DNA of 64,000 nucleotides from Latrodectus hesperus. Taxonomy: Eukaryota; Arthropoda; Arachnida; Araneae; Theridiidae. Below, in pieces: positions 47,122 to 60,021 of this stretch. The DNA lies in the NCBI GenBank assembly GCA_037975125.1, contig CM075852.1:10392814-10456813 (forward strand), in the 5' to 3' direction. A model generated the notes under the pieces. It saw nothing but the letters and a program-made list of their open reading frames with translations, had not been told where the DNA came from and did no database searches. Both the position numbers and the translations under genes were made by a program. Positions within the stretch are counted from its first letter, which is position 1, and every line of letters begins with the position of its first letter.

Positions 47122-47479
47122 CTAAAAGAAAAATTTAAACATGTTAATATGGAAAAATTGTAAATAAACAATGAAAACATTTATCTAAATGCTAAAGTTT
47201 TCAAATAAACTGCATCACATAGAATTGATCATTGAAGTTTTAAATGGTTCTAGTATGATAGTAAAAAACTAAAATTTACAAACATCAATTCCCAGGTCTT
47301 GTATGAATTTTGTATTCTCAATACATTGTATGATAATATCAAATACAACTGTTTAAATAGCAAACTCTTTTTTTATATATCTTGATGAATGGAATTCATA
47401 ACTTGGTCCATTTTACATGCAAGAAGTCTTTTATTATATAAAATTAAATAATTATTTCAATCAATGTACATATTGTATT
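47122..47479. other. Receptor upstream intron, no feature
   Basis: AT-rich intron directly upstream of the Ig exon. No upstream exon was seen. Confidence 0.5.
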
Positions 47480-48905
47480 TCCTGTGCATAATCTACGGAT
47501 TATGTGTTAAAAAGTTCAGAATTTTGTTATGCGCATTATATGCTGTAGCAAATGATATGATTAAAAACATCTTCTAAGAAAGAGCTCAGAAGAGCTTAGA
47601 ATAAAGTTTTGAAAAAAAATGCCGTTAATGTTTCATAAAATAAATAATAGATGGCACCATGACACAGCTGATTTATTTCATCTATAATCAGCTTTGTCCA
47701 ATTACATTTAAGAACGAATTCGGTTCCTCGGAAAAAAATTACAGCTGCTATTAACAATCATCATTTTACAATTCGTCTTAACCGGAGTTTATTCTGTAGG
47801 CCATATTAAGTATTTCTTTTATAGTTTATATTACTTTCCATATTTAATCAAAAAATATTCTTGTATGGTCAGCTTCCACTTGATCAGCAATTTCTAACAG
47901 CAGAACTAATTTCAGAGATAACACATACAAACTGCTATGTAAAAAAATATATAATTTATGCTTACACCATTTCCAGTCAAAGGGGAGAAAGTTTGGATTT
48001 TCTTCGTCTGCTTTTGGCAAAACTTTTGTTTTATTAGTCTTTCATAAAGCCCGAGATTTTAACTACTTTGTGGCTGTTTTTCAGAAATATTTACCTTCCA
48101 GGTTTTGGATTCAATTAATAAACTAATTACTGGAAGTGGGAAGTGCTTAAGCTGTATATTTAAGCTTGTGACTAGAGATGAGTATTTGTTGAACATTGAT
48201 GATGAGAATTTGTTCTTGCTAGAAGACTTGTGTTAAATAGCTTTGGTAGGCACATGCTTGCTTAGTATTAAATTTTCATATTTGTAAATATTCATCATCA
48301 CCTGTAAGATTGTGGAGATACTGTTATGTATAAGCGTTTAATGAAGAATGATAAATCTCCAGTATAGTAAAAGTTACTAGTTATTTTCCATCACTTATTT
48401 TAAGTCACCAAATCACAGAAGTAAGCATTTTAGATGTTTACAATATTTAAGATTTCATGCTGCAGCACACTTTGTGCTTCTTTGCTAATGTTGGAATATA
48501 AAATAACCAATAGTTTCATTCTAAAAGTTCGTATATTGTCATGTGGAAGCATAGGCTTTTAAGTTACACAGCAGATTTTAAACTAAAAGCTATGGAAAAG
48601 ACAAATAAAAAATAGTGACAAACATGTTAAATTTAGATCAGAAACAAAGCATGCACTGAACAAACATAAAAAAAAAAAATGTATCCAATCCAATGCACAG
48701 TTAGAAAAAATTCCTTTCTTTCATTTTATTATTAACAAAACATATTTTATTTTTAAAAAATAACTCGAACCTTGTTTCAGAAGTTAATAGGAAATAAAAA
48801 TCACAAGTTTTTGTAGCTTTTCAGAACTATCACTTTTCACTGGATAAAGCTTTCATCTCAGTTTACCGCACTTTGCGATCATGTGGATTCAAACAGATTT
48901 TTTTT
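47480..48905 (-). repeat. Unclassified dispersed repeat, copy 2 (inverted)
   Basis: The inverted counterpart of 34170-34875, with an extra internal segment (about 48000-48600). It lies directly upstream of the Ig exon. It could be a DNA transposon whose transposase is not recognisable, a non-autonomous derivative or a LINE 3' region. Confidence 0.7.
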
Positions 48906-51900
48906 ATAATCACACAAGTTAAATTTTAAAATATTGAAATTTTCAAAAAAAGAAAATTATCTTGAATTATTCTAATGGAAATACTGAAATGAAAACATGA
49001 TGTTGAAAGCCAAGTGTTCTAAATTGATGACATATAAGCTAGGATTATTAAAAAGAAAACTAAATATTCTTAGAACTCTTGATTCTCCTGACATTATAAA
49101 AATTTCAAGTTACTGCTAAATAATTAATCAAACACAAAAAAATCACAAAAAAGTTTTAGTAAAATTCATAATTTTTAAAAGAAAAGTGGTTTTAATAAAC
49201 TATTTTCTTCTCAAATGATAAGCTGCCCTTTGGAAATATTTTTGCAATTTGTTAATTAGAATTATGAAAAAAATTTCTTTTTATTATTTCAAAATCAGCA
49301 TTTTGTTAATATATGTTTTAATATCATACATTTGTTTAATGAGTACAAAATTCTATTAATAAATATGCTTTGCTAATGAACGAAGTCATGCTTTTATTAA
49401 TCATATTAATTAAATCATGTTGCGACATTTATGGTGTTTTTGAGGTAGCAATGAAAACATTTCAATTTTTGATTTAGAAAAATTATTTCCAAGAAAATTA
49501 TTATATTCCAAACTACAAACATTTTACTTTTCATTACATCTCACACATTTTACTTTAAAACTATTTTATATGAACATTTCTTGAAAAGGAATTTTATATT
49601 GTTAAAATAGAACATTTAAACTAAAAAAAATACTGTTTTAATACAATAGACACCAATCTATTTTTGAATATCATTGGCATCCGTAATGTGTAGTGGAATT
49701 TCACTTTCAAATTTGTCAAAATTTTAGAAAAAAAATGATTTTAAATGAAATTGTTATTACTTTTTCACAAAATGTTCATTAATAAAGAAGACAAAAGAAA
49801 GTGTTATAAAGTTTTTTACAATAAATATAAGGTTAAAAGCATCAAAATTAAATATATGCATTGGAAAAGGAAGTAGAAATGGTTTTTACCATGTGATGAA
49901 TCAAAATTTTCAAAAGTAATAATATACAGAACCAATAACCATTTCATAAACTTTGGGAACAAGACTAAGTTATCAGCCATTGTTGTTTGTGTTATGTTGT
50001 TTTTTTTAATTGCAAAATATTTTGTTGCCAATACTATTTTTCAAAATAGCCTAAACATTTTATTAAGAGTTTAACATTGATCCGAAATATTAAATATGAA
50101 TATTTAATATTGTATACAAGGTGAGATGAAATCTCTTTAAATCATTAGAAATAAGTAATTAATATTTTTTATGCTATTTTAGAAATAAAATTTGAAATAA
50201 ATGTATTTACATATCCACTTCACTTCAGTTATGAGATAATGACGTCAAAAATAAACAAACCGAACCGAATCTTTTTCCGATGCTTAGATTGCAGACGAAT
50301 TGGTGCCTGAGTGGAAGTGTGTGCTGCGAAGAGCTTTTACTTTATTCTATTTGACTACTTTATCTTATATTTAAAAACATTTTACTCGTTATGCCTTAAA
50401 AAATTCTCTTCAAACTATTTATTTTTGGTATGTTATTTTAATTTTTCTGTAGAATATTTTAGAAATCAAATATAATGATGTTTGTTAACACATTCAATTA
50501 TTTATATTTTCTTCTAAAGGAAGTCGACTATCGAATATAATTTTAAAAGATTTTCATACAACGGAATTTTATTTGACTTTAATTGTACAAAACTTTTTGT
50601 AAAGATGTGTATTTTTAAGAAAATATGTATTTATAAGATAATTATATTTCTTGCAAAGTATTTGTTCATAATTTCCAACTAAATTATAGTCAAATTTTCG
50701 GTGTCAAGAAAAATAAAATTACAAATACATTGATAGTTTCTGTAATTAAAGTCAAGAATCAAATAAGAAAAAGTTTCTAAAGCTTTATAAATTTTGCTAA
50801 TGGTTACAAAAATAATTTTTGTTTAGATTATGTTTTGCAAACAATTATTTATGATATATATTTTTATGTGAATATTATATTTATATAATAGCAAAAAAAT
50901 TAATTATAATTCATAATAGCAAAAAAATTAAGGTTTAACCTTAATTTTTTTGCTATTGTGAATTATTATACCTCAACATCATTTTCAGAATTTCATGATG
51001 AGCTTTTGGAATAACATGGATTGAAATCCTAAAAAATCTAAGTTTTTAAACCATCAGATTAAATGCGTAACTTGTTGACAATGATGCCTTTTTTTTATAA
51101 TTGTGTAATGAAGTTAACCTTTATATTTAATCATTCAATTATAGTAGAATGGCAGATTACATGTCTATAAAAATACCTGTTAGGCAAAAATCTAAAAAAA
51201 ACTCCAGTCAGTTAAAAATAAACTTTTCAAATATGAAAACAAAATATTAATTATTGCTTTTAAATCTTAGTTTCTGAAATAGGGAATGTATCTATTTTGT
51301 TTAGTATAAACTATTGAATCAAATTTTAATTAAGGGGAGTTAAGCTGAAGATTATATACTTTTTAAAGAAAAATATATACTTTTAAAATAAAATTATATA
51401 CAAATGGCAATTCATACCAAATACATTTAAACTAAAATATTTTAAACTGTTTTGTTTCTCCTAAAATATTTTAATTTAATAGTTAAACAGTAATTCTTCT
51501 GGAAACTATGGTTGTCTGAGCAAAAACATAATGGATTTTCATAGCATTAAATTTTTTAGGCTTTGTGAAAAATCTAAAAACCTTTTGTCTTTATTATTAT
51601 TTGATACTTATGGATTAGCATCATAACCAATTTTGTGTCAAGTCAATATAGCATTACAGGGGAATCGTGCTTAAATATCATTGCAACAAAATAAAGTAAT
51701 AACAAAAAAAGTGTTCACATGCTTTATTCGAAAAATAATTATTAATAGTACCATGATTAATAATAAAATTGTGTCAGTATTGATGATAATAAATAAGTAC
51801 CTATTATTTTTGTACATAAATATGTTAGTAATTTTATTTCTTGTTTCAACAATGTTTAAATTAACATTTATTTAGCTTTTTGATTTTAACTGTATGTTAT

Positions 51901-52149
51901 TTTATGGTAAAAGATAATTTCGATTATATATTTATACAGATTAAAAAGTTTATTAAATAGAGCACAAGATTTATTAATTTTTTCAATATTTAATTGATGA
52001 ACATGTTTTGAATTCTTACATAAAATTAAATTTTTCATATTTTTTACTTTGATGTTAGATGTAAAATTTACTTATTTTATAATATGTTAATAAGCTATTA
52101 ATTTTAAACTGGTCCATTTCTTTTTATTTGATTCCTTGTGGAAATAAAT
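48906..52149. other. AT-rich DNA with a palindrome and a GC-richer patch
   Basis: No coding exon was recognised. A palindrome lies at 50906-50966. A GC-richer patch at 50230-50350 contains a TGACGTCA word at 50240-50247. Confidence 0.45.
50906..50966. repeat. Near-perfect palindrome, 30-bp arms
   Basis: The arms 50906-50935 and 50937-50966 are reverse complements with one mismatch (50914 against 50958) and a 1-nt loop. The left-arm word ataatagcaaaaaaatta is also present 29 bp upstream (50886-50903), so a local duplication and inversion probably formed it. Confidence 0.9.
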
Positions 52150-52345
52150 AACCATAATGTCAGCTGAATGATTAGCATTCTAGTTTTCAGTTTTAACTGT
52201 TAGTGAGTTTGGTTCCCAGCATGAGTTTAGATTTGGTAATCATAGAATGAATGTAAAATTGTAGGTTTTGATCAAATTAGCCCTTGTGTATAAAAAGAGA
52301 CCGTTGAGAATTCACCAGACCAATTAAAAACCTGAAAACAAAAGG
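52150..52345 (+). mobile_element. Decayed SINE of the 57.7-kb family
   Basis: Head text gtcagctgaatgattagc, a weak B box (tttggttccc) and tail text attagcccttgtgta then accgttgaga match the intact copy at 57686, with many substitutions. Confidence 0.6.
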
Positions 52346-54275
52346 TAAACTTTTTTATTGCATCATTTTGTTTTTTTCGTGGTAACTAACATTTTTCATT
52401 AAACACAATTTAATATGCATCAAAATTTTGTAAGAAATCAATTTGTGATACTCAACAAGAAAGATATGTGTAATATTAAAAATTTAAATGACTCTATTTG
52501 TTATAACTTTCTATAAGTTGCAATAAGCTGCTTAATATTTTATAATAAAAATAAAGCTTTTTATATGATTGTAGTTGTAATTATTTCCTAAAAATTTTAC
52601 TTGAAATTACCTTAATAAAAATTATTTTATTTAAAACTTAAGTTGTGTAATTATATATTTTTTTAAATGACAAAAATAATACTTTGACTTACTTAAATTT
52701 TATAAATATTTTTTAAAATTAAGCTTGAATGTAATTTTTACCCTGAATAAATAAATTTCTTATGTGCAATATACATTTGTGTCTGAAACAACGCTTATAA
52801 TTGAAAAATATAAACAAACTAATAAAGCCGTCGAAATAATATTAAACAGATAAATAAAAATTGTCATAAAATGTTAGCAGAGATTTCAGTGCAGTATTTG
52901 AACAACGTATATGAGAAATAAAAATGACTAATGTGCTGATGAAGGATATATATATATGTATGTATATACTTTTCGTGTGTATTCTTCACTCTGCTAGAAA
53001 CTACTAAATTTAGTTTATAGATATTTAATTTATATATAATATTAAATTTATTTTTAATATTTTATAAAATAATCCAGATTGAAATGTAGGGAAGAAAGAA
53101 AATAGTTTTATAGTTCCCTATTTTTTATTACTATGACTTGGCTAATTAGAAAGTTTTTTTAATGAAATGTTTATAATTTGATTCAGTCTTACTAATGAAA
53201 TACATTCCTAGGAGTATTTTATCTGATACTGCGTTAGTTACGCTTGAATTTTAACTACTTATAACAATTTCTTAATACAATTTCCAACGTTTTTAAACAT
53301 GAATTTATTTAAAGGTATGTAAATTTAAGTTTTATTGTTTAATGCTATATTTTATCAAATAATTTCAAATATATCCAGTTTTGACGCCATTAATTCTAAA
53401 ACAATAAGTTACATTGAACATATTAAAATTAAATTTAATCGTAATGATATTTATCGTAGTTGACGAGTGCATATGAAGAACATATATATACACCCTTCAT
53501 ATGCACTCTTTACTACGCTAGAAGCCAATAAATTTATATTAAATTTAATTCTAATATTATATATGTATTTTATATTATAATTAACATTTTGCAACATATT
53601 TTATATTATAATTAACAGCTATTTATTATGGATACTGAGTAATCATAATTTTACATGCAATATAAAGTTTAATAAACTTAATATTGTATACAAAATTATG
53701 ATAACTGAGAATACATAATAAATAGGTACTTATTAAAATATGCATGGAAACCGTTAAATGATGTATTACGATGAAAAGGAGTTGGTAGGGTAGAAGCTAG
53801 AAAAGCAAAGACGGAAGTCGTTTATTAGCTTCAATTATCGTGTAAGTGTGGTGTCTCTAGATAATAACTGTTTCAGACGTCTGCTACTATCTGTAGGAAA
53901 ACTAAAGGTCTTCCGAGAATCACATACATAATATTTTCGTAAGACCTTTCAAACAGAAAGGATTACTAGGTAACTGTTTCAATACCATGCTATTGCATTT
54001 AGAACAGTGTTATGGAGACAAATCATCAATGATATCGAGATTATATATTGAACGGTCCATGTGTGGTGCGTTTCCCTCATAATTTCACAAGAAAGCATAT
54101 GTCTTCAAGCAGTAAATACCATTTTTGGACATCGCAAAATTGACGCTGTTTCTTTAATGATAAATTAAGATTCAACACACAAAGCACGAACGAGTAATCA
54201 TTTAAAGATAACTTCGGACAAACTTATCCTGCAAATATAAATTGATGTCTTTGATGATAAAACAGTATCCTCATA
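52346..54275. other. AT-rich non-coding DNA
   Basis: No gene was recognised. A related text pair (52985-53010 and 53508-53535, both with a gctagaa core) and one hairpin (53465-53508) are present. Confidence 0.45.
53465..53508. repeat. Hairpin with 14-bp perfect stem
   Basis: The arms gagtgcatatgaag (53465-53478) and cttcatatgcactc (53495-53508) are exact reverse complements around a 16-nt TA-rich loop. Confidence 0.85.
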
Positions 54276-54279
54276 TGGA

Positions 54280-54600
54280 AAGGGATATATACCACTCCAT
54301 ATTTTTATCTTCACTTACAGTGACAATACAAAGTTATAGGGACTAGAATTTCTGCGTGCGATTTTTTTGAGGTGTTATACGTTCGGTGAGAGACGCTCGC
54401 GCACACAGAGTTACATTTGTTGACGATCATTTAAAAGAAGAGCGTTTGCATTGCTGACGAGGTCTCCAGATCTCAATCATATTGAGCATTACATGGGATA
54501 TTCTAGGAAGAGCCATTAGATTATGACAATTTCCTCGCAAAATCCTCCAGGTGTTAAAATCGCCGTTTTGGAATGTGTGATACTTTGAACGTTCATTATA
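54280..54600 (+). pseudogene. Tc1-like transposase C-terminal fragment
   Basis: The text SVRDARAHRVTFVDDHLKEE at about 54388-54450 corresponds to the second catalytic-Asp block (ARPH) of Tc1-type transposases. SPDLNHIEH follows in another frame (54465-54490), then WDILGRAI (54496-54520), which corresponds to the family's WD-x-LGR end. It is frameshifted and only about 100 codons long. Weaker matching text may extend left to about 54060. Confidence 0.65.
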
Positions 54601-54605
54601 TCGCA

Positions 54606-54700
54606 TTTTTTCGGAATCCACTTTAAATCGTAGGTCGTGGTCTAATTAGACCTAGTGTGCCGAAAATGACCTTTGAGCGACAAACCAAAAAACTAAACGA
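54606..54700 (+). mobile_element. SINE 3' fragment of the 57.7-kb family
   Basis: Contains cggaatccactttaaatcg, ggtctaattagac and ttgagcgacaaacc, which match the 3' half of the SINE at 57686. The tRNA-like head is absent. Confidence 0.7.
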
Positions 54701-56224
54701 AATCATTGTGAATTGAATATTTTAGTTTTGTCATCTTAGTGTGTACCACAAGGAAATTTGCAATCTTACACTCAAACTTCTCGTATGGCTCTCAAGCTCT
54801 CTTCTCGTGGATAATGTTCTGTGATTAAAGTTTATCGGACTTGTAAATTAGAATTTTTTTTCAATACCTCTGACTCAACTGCGAATTCAAACTTTTCCTT
54901 AATTTTTGAAAATTGAGGCTATTTATATATTAAAACTGAAATAAAAATTTTAAGAATAAAATATTCTGTAAATGACTATAAGGTAACAAAGAATGGATAT
55001 TAAGAATTGTAAGTCTATTTGAAAGTCCGAAATGAATTTGAATTCGCGCGTAATGTTAGAATTACTTTTTAAGTATTTCTAGAATCTGTATAATTAATGA
55101 GACTGTGACATCCAAGATGTTATTCTTGAGAAAGAGCCTGGTAGTTTAGTGGAAATGCAGTTATAATATGTAGAAATGTGGATAAATAAATCTGATTTCT
55201 TAACTTCGCTTTTAAAAATTTGATTAAAATACAGCTTGCCCATACATATAAGTGATGTTAAAATTCTTTTGCTCTTAATTTTTATCCTAAAATTTCTTTA
55301 TGTTGACAATAATTTATGGTTTTATTTTAATTCTATGAGTATTAATGCAGACGATTATTTTAAATTCCTTTTTATTCTATGCGTTATGCGCGTGGATGCT
55401 AACGATGCTCACTTTTGAAATTACTTTTAAAATACAAGCGAAAATTTAAAAATTCGAATTATTTTAATGCGTCAAAAAGATTAATTGAAAGAACTTTATA
55501 ACGGTTTAAAGAAACAGGTAATGTAAACATTTATAAATTTCAATTTTATTTATAAGATTGAAAGTCATGTAGAATTTAAGTCGAGCTAATTGTCAAATCA
55601 TAAAGTCTGATAAACGAGATTTAGAAGATTTTCATTTAGTTCAAAGAATTCCGCTGATAACAAAATTAAAAGAATGTGACAATTTCTGAGACTTGCAACT
55701 GCCAAAAAATGCTAAGTCAGTTTTTAAGCCATCATGTCAGATTTCTGTGAAAGGAAATGGAAGACAAAAACGCAAATATTATTCGGTTTGTATGTTAAAT
55801 TGTTAGTTTTAGAAAATGAAAAATATTATATTTATTATTTATACAAGCATTTGATGGATAATTGAAATCGTGGAAAAATATTCAATTACCCAATCCTTTT
55901 TATTAAATGTGATACAAGAAAAATTACTTTATGCATAATAAAATTCGCTGTAATAAATACTTTATTACCACGTTAAAAATTTTTTATTTTTGTTGATGCA
56001 AAAATTATTAAAATGAGGATAATTTCTGCTAAATTGTTGATATTTACATCTTGCAGTCTAATAATTATGTTATCTATGTTTTTTGAGTTGTATCTGTCAT
56101 AGATAAACACAAGTAAACGTTATTCTTACCATTTTTATTTTAGTGGAAAGGATTATGATAAAGGAAAGAAATCACATCTATGTACCGTATTGGCAACTCA
56201 TAAATTATAAAGGTGAATTTTCGA
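54701..56224. other. AT-rich non-coding DNA
   Basis: No gene was recognised. A short SINE-head-like string (gcctggtagtttagtgg) at about 55137 is too short to call. Confidence 0.4.
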
Positions 56225-56225
56225 G

Positions 56226-56545
56226 GTGTGATTATGTACTGTGCCTAATGGTGAGCGCTTTGATATTCAATTGAATAAATCATGGGTTTGAGTTTTCACT
56301 CCGGTAGAGATGTTTGTAGTGATTTAGATTCGCTTCTTAAACTGATCAAAGAGTTTTTTTTTTGTATATTTAAAAGCATAGTAGAGAGATAGTAATTATA
56401 CCAATCAAACCGACAAAACTTATACTGCTTTTGACTTCCGCATCGGACATAATTATCCCCAGACTTGAATCCACTTGAAACCACAGATCTTGGTTGTATT
56501 TATTCTCTCGTGTGTAAATAGGAAAGGGAATAGCGATAAAATAAA
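56226..56545 (+). mobile_element. Decayed SINE of the 57.7-kb family with an insert
   Basis: Head-like text (cctaatggtgagcgcttt) and gatgtttgtagtgatttag lie at 56226-56330. Family tail text (gaatccacttgaaacc, then tctcgtgtgtaaat) recurs at 56466-56520, with unrelated DNA between. Confidence 0.5.
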
Positions 56546-57673
56546 TCATTATTTAGTGTAATCGTTATTTATTTATTTTTTTTTTGATTTTTTTTCCCTA
56601 CTTAAATTTTACAGTTTGAGATATAAAAAATACAATTTATTTCATGCATATACGTTGGTACCATTACAAATATTTTTATCAGAATTAATTATGTTTTATT
56701 GTTTGAAAGGGAAGTGATTTATAATGCTTATAAATCTATTTATTTTTAAAAGTTGTAGGGTGTTAACTATACCTTGGTTCCTAAATATTATAGTTAAAGC
56801 AATTTCCCCTATAGTTTTTTTTAAAGAGAAATTTAGATTACCATTAATTAATAGATCCCTTAAACTTATAGTTTATCTTATTTTCCCTCAAATAGCTAAT
56901 TATATTTTTCATATTAATTGCCTTTTTATATATTATTATTCCATTCCTGTTTATTTATGTGGGACATCAATTCAAAATCTGAAAATCTAAACGCTGTAAA
57001 TTACTTTTTTTATATATTTGAAGTGCTATATAACCACATTTACCACGTTATTTTATAGTATACACTTGTTTTTATTTTTTAAGATTTAATAATATACTAT
57101 TTATTCATTTTTGATATTTGCTAATGAAAAATTTTCATAGTTTTGCAATTCAGTTATATTTTTTTTTACCTTTTATGTATCCTTTCGTAAAAATATAAAG
57201 CCGATTATATTGTTATGCACACATAATTGAGTACGTAACATTCTATATATTGAATAGTTCGATCATTTAACATCAATCTACAATAATTCTTTTATCGATT
57301 TCTGAAAGCTAAGATAGTTTATATTAATTTAGCAATTGTTTTAGTAAAATGCAATGTAATTTCCACAAAAAAATTGACATCCAAAATGATGACTTTATTA
57401 GAGCGTTAAAATATGCAAATTTATTTAAATAAATTATTTCGCTTAAAAAATTGAGAAAACACATGGTTTAGTAAAATTATGCTAATACCTTTAATGATAA
57501 TTAACCGTAGCGCGAAACAAACTTGATACGCGAATCAACATTCATGACGTCATAATCAAAAAGGAATCAACATCACAATCAAAAAGGATTTACAAGTATA
57601 CATATCATTTGGAATAGAAATTTTGATGGTTCAATCGTAAACAGATGATATAGTAGAATTCCTTGTCGTACCT
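56546..57673. other. AT-rich non-coding DNA
   Basis: No gene was recognised. The 88-codon open frame at 56724-56990 looks AT-driven. A TGACGTCA palindrome lies at 57545-57552. Confidence 0.4.
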
Positions 57674-57685
57674 TACTGTATCTTT

Positions 57686-57877
57686 GCCTAGCTGGCAGCC
57701 GAATGGTTAGCGCTCTTGTCTTCGGTTCAACTGTTCGTGGGTTCGAATCCCACCTTGGGTATGGATGTTTGTAGTGGTTCGGAATCCACTTTAAACCGTA
57801 GGTCCCGGTCTAATTAGCCCTCGTGTGCAAAAAAATACCGTTGAGCGACAAACAAAACAAACCAAACCAAACCAAAC
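57686..57877 (+). mobile_element. tRNA-derived SINE, best copy, with 12-bp target-site duplication
   Basis: Head with an A box (cagccgaatggttagcgc) and B box (gggttcgaatccc), a body with cggaatccactttaaaccg and ggtctaattagccc, and a tail of aaacaaaacaaaccaaacc units. tactgtatcttt flanks it at 57674-57685 and 57878-57889. Confidence 0.85.
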
Positions 57878-57889
57878 TACTGTATCTTT

Positions 57890-59152
57890 CTTTATTGCAA
57901 TCATTAGTAAATGTTTTCTTGATGGTAATTCATTATAATGTAAAAACGCAAGACAGCTCTTGTCTTCATTGAAGCTGAAACAATCGACACATAAAACAAC
58001 AAGCATTTATCTATTTATCAAGCGTGTTTGAGATACATTCGGAACACACGCGTCGCTGCGAAATCAAAGCTTCCTTTTTCTGTCCAGAACTTAAGGATTT
58101 CACTTTGTTAGGACCACAATAATTTATTCTTAAGTCTTATCGAAAATCTTATATCCTTGCAAAATAAGTGAGCTTCATGTTTAAATATTTGAAAAGAATA
58201 TATGACATAAAATATTCTCCGTCTTTTTTATTTTTGTTTTTTAATTTTTGTAATTTATATTTCTTTGCCAGTTACAGGTAACCAAATTATTTTGCTGAGG
58301 TGTCTTGGATCTTTTTTTTAGTCCTAAAATATGTCTTTATGAAATTTTTTTGTATCTTTTTCTTTATTTTCGGATTATGATTTTTTTCCCGTACACTCTT
58401 TTCATTCTATGTACTGAATACTAATAGTTCAGAGGTTTTCGCTTTTTCTCATATGGATGGCAATTTGCTCAATGATATTTTCTTACTTTTTATTCTACTT
58501 TGAGAAATGTTATCTCTCAGTAACCTCTTTAATACTGAAATGTCGATAAATAAGAAACTATATCTTTGTTAAAGTATCCTTAATTTTATTGCTCCTCGTT
58601 TGTTTAATCAAAGTAGTGCAAAAATGAAACGCTAATAAAATTTTTACTTAATATCTTTACGGCAATAAGTAAATTTTTAGTTTTGATTCTTGTCTTATGA
58701 ATTAATACTATGTACTTCGAATAAAAAGTATCTTGTTAACATATGATGCGCATTATAAAAGTGTGTACTAATTTTTTTTTATTTTGTCATAATTTTACTA
58801 ACACAGGTAGTTGTTTCTGCAAGCAAAATAATGTGAGAAATAATTTTTATTCTCTCTGTTCCTAGAGAAAAGTGAATTTACAGTAGACTTCTAAGCTAAA
58901 AATAACCTTTATAAAGCAAAAAATTAAATCACATGTTTTACATTTATTAGGTACAAAATGCTGATTCAAAACATTGCAATATATCCCACTACTAAGTGTT
59001 GAATCATTGACATCAATGTGCAACATCAGTGTCAGTAATGAGGCTTCTGTTGACACTTCATATGTTGAATTAATTGAGGAAAAAGTATGCTCATATTATT
59101 CACAGTGACTATATGAATCTATACATGATTAAAATCAACTATGATAGTGACT
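57890..59152. other. AT-rich non-coding DNA
   Basis: No supported gene. A minus-strand frame at 58862-59056 includes SSGIYCNV, reminiscent of an Ig-domain end, but it is not supported by other motifs. Confidence 0.4.
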
Positions 59153-59304
59153 AGCCGAGCTGTTAGCCGGATGGTTAGCGCTCTTGCCTTCGGCTCAACA
59201 GTTCGTGCTTTAGATGTTCGTAGTGGTTCGGAATCCACTTTTAACCGCAGGTCCTGGTCTGATTAGTTCTCTTGTGCAAAAAATGACTGTTGAGCGACAA
59301 ACTA
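59153..59304 (+). mobile_element. SINE of the 57.7-kb family, internal deletion
   Basis: About 150 bp closely match the SINE at 57686 (gccggatggttagcgctctt, then ggttcggaatccactttta), but the B-box region is lost by a deletion of about 25 bp, so transcription by polymerase III is unlikely. Confidence 0.8.
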
Positions 59305-59825
59305 CTATAGAATAACAACACTCTTAATCTTTACATGATGTCCGAACTTTAGTTATTGTATTAAGTCATGGTAAAAAGATTTGCGCATTTTAAAAATATA
59401 TTTTTCTTCTGAAATATTAAAATTTTAATGCTCAATATATTATTATAAATATTCATTGATATATTCAGAACATAATAAAAATGTTCTGCAATATTATGAA
59501 GAATACAAAATATGAGCATTTATTTTTTATTGAGCTTAAACGAAATCATCATTTTATTATTTTGCGTCGTTTTCAGTTTTTACAACAGCATTAATTCCAT
59601 TTAGATATGCAATGTATTAATTTCCGATACATTATCGGTTAAATATACATCCTTTTAGATTAATAGATATGATTTTTGACAAATAAGACTGACAAAAGTT
59701 TAAAACTGATTTGTCATTTTTTCACTGAAACACAACTAGTACTTGTTCAAACTTCCTTAGATTTGATGATTATAATGCTATACTCTTAAGTGATAATATC
59801 ATGAATTCTTTTTTGAATTATTGAT
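59305..59825. other. AT-rich non-coding DNA
   Basis: No gene or repeat was recognised. Confidence 0.45.
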
Positions 59826-59972
59826 TCAAACCGGTGTGAAGGGATCTTCAGTTCAAAATTTCATTGTTTCGATTCCTACCCTGGTCATGTATGTTTGTAA
59901 TGATTCAGAATTCACTAAAAATAATAGTTCTGCTAATTAGTTCTAAGGTGCAAAATTATCTTTAGATCGACA
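59826..59972 (+). mobile_element. Strongly decayed SINE of the 57.7-kb family
   Basis: Order-conserved blocks (gtttcgattccta B box, atgtatgtttgtaatgattc, aattagttctaaggtgc, then agatcgacaa) match the family with many changes. Confidence 0.55.
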
Positions 59973-60021
59973 ATTTAATCATTCCGACTATAACTGAAAT
60001 AAACCAATGGAAAATAACTAA

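Noticed and set aside
50906..50966. Hairpin as a rho-independent terminator
   Set aside because: This is a eukaryotic window; bacterial terminators are not applicable.
55130..55180. Another SINE head
   Set aside because: Only about 20 bp resemble an A box; there is no B box or family tail.
55440..55800. Tc1-type helix-turn-helix remnant on the plus strand
   Set aside because: One short phrase (RFKETGNV-like) fits, but the neighbouring text does not follow the family.
58862..59056. Minus-strand frame with SSGIYCNV, a possible upstream Ig exon of the receptor
   Set aside because: Only the tyrosine-corner-like end is present. The Trp, the first Cys and a clean donor in phase 1 are missing.
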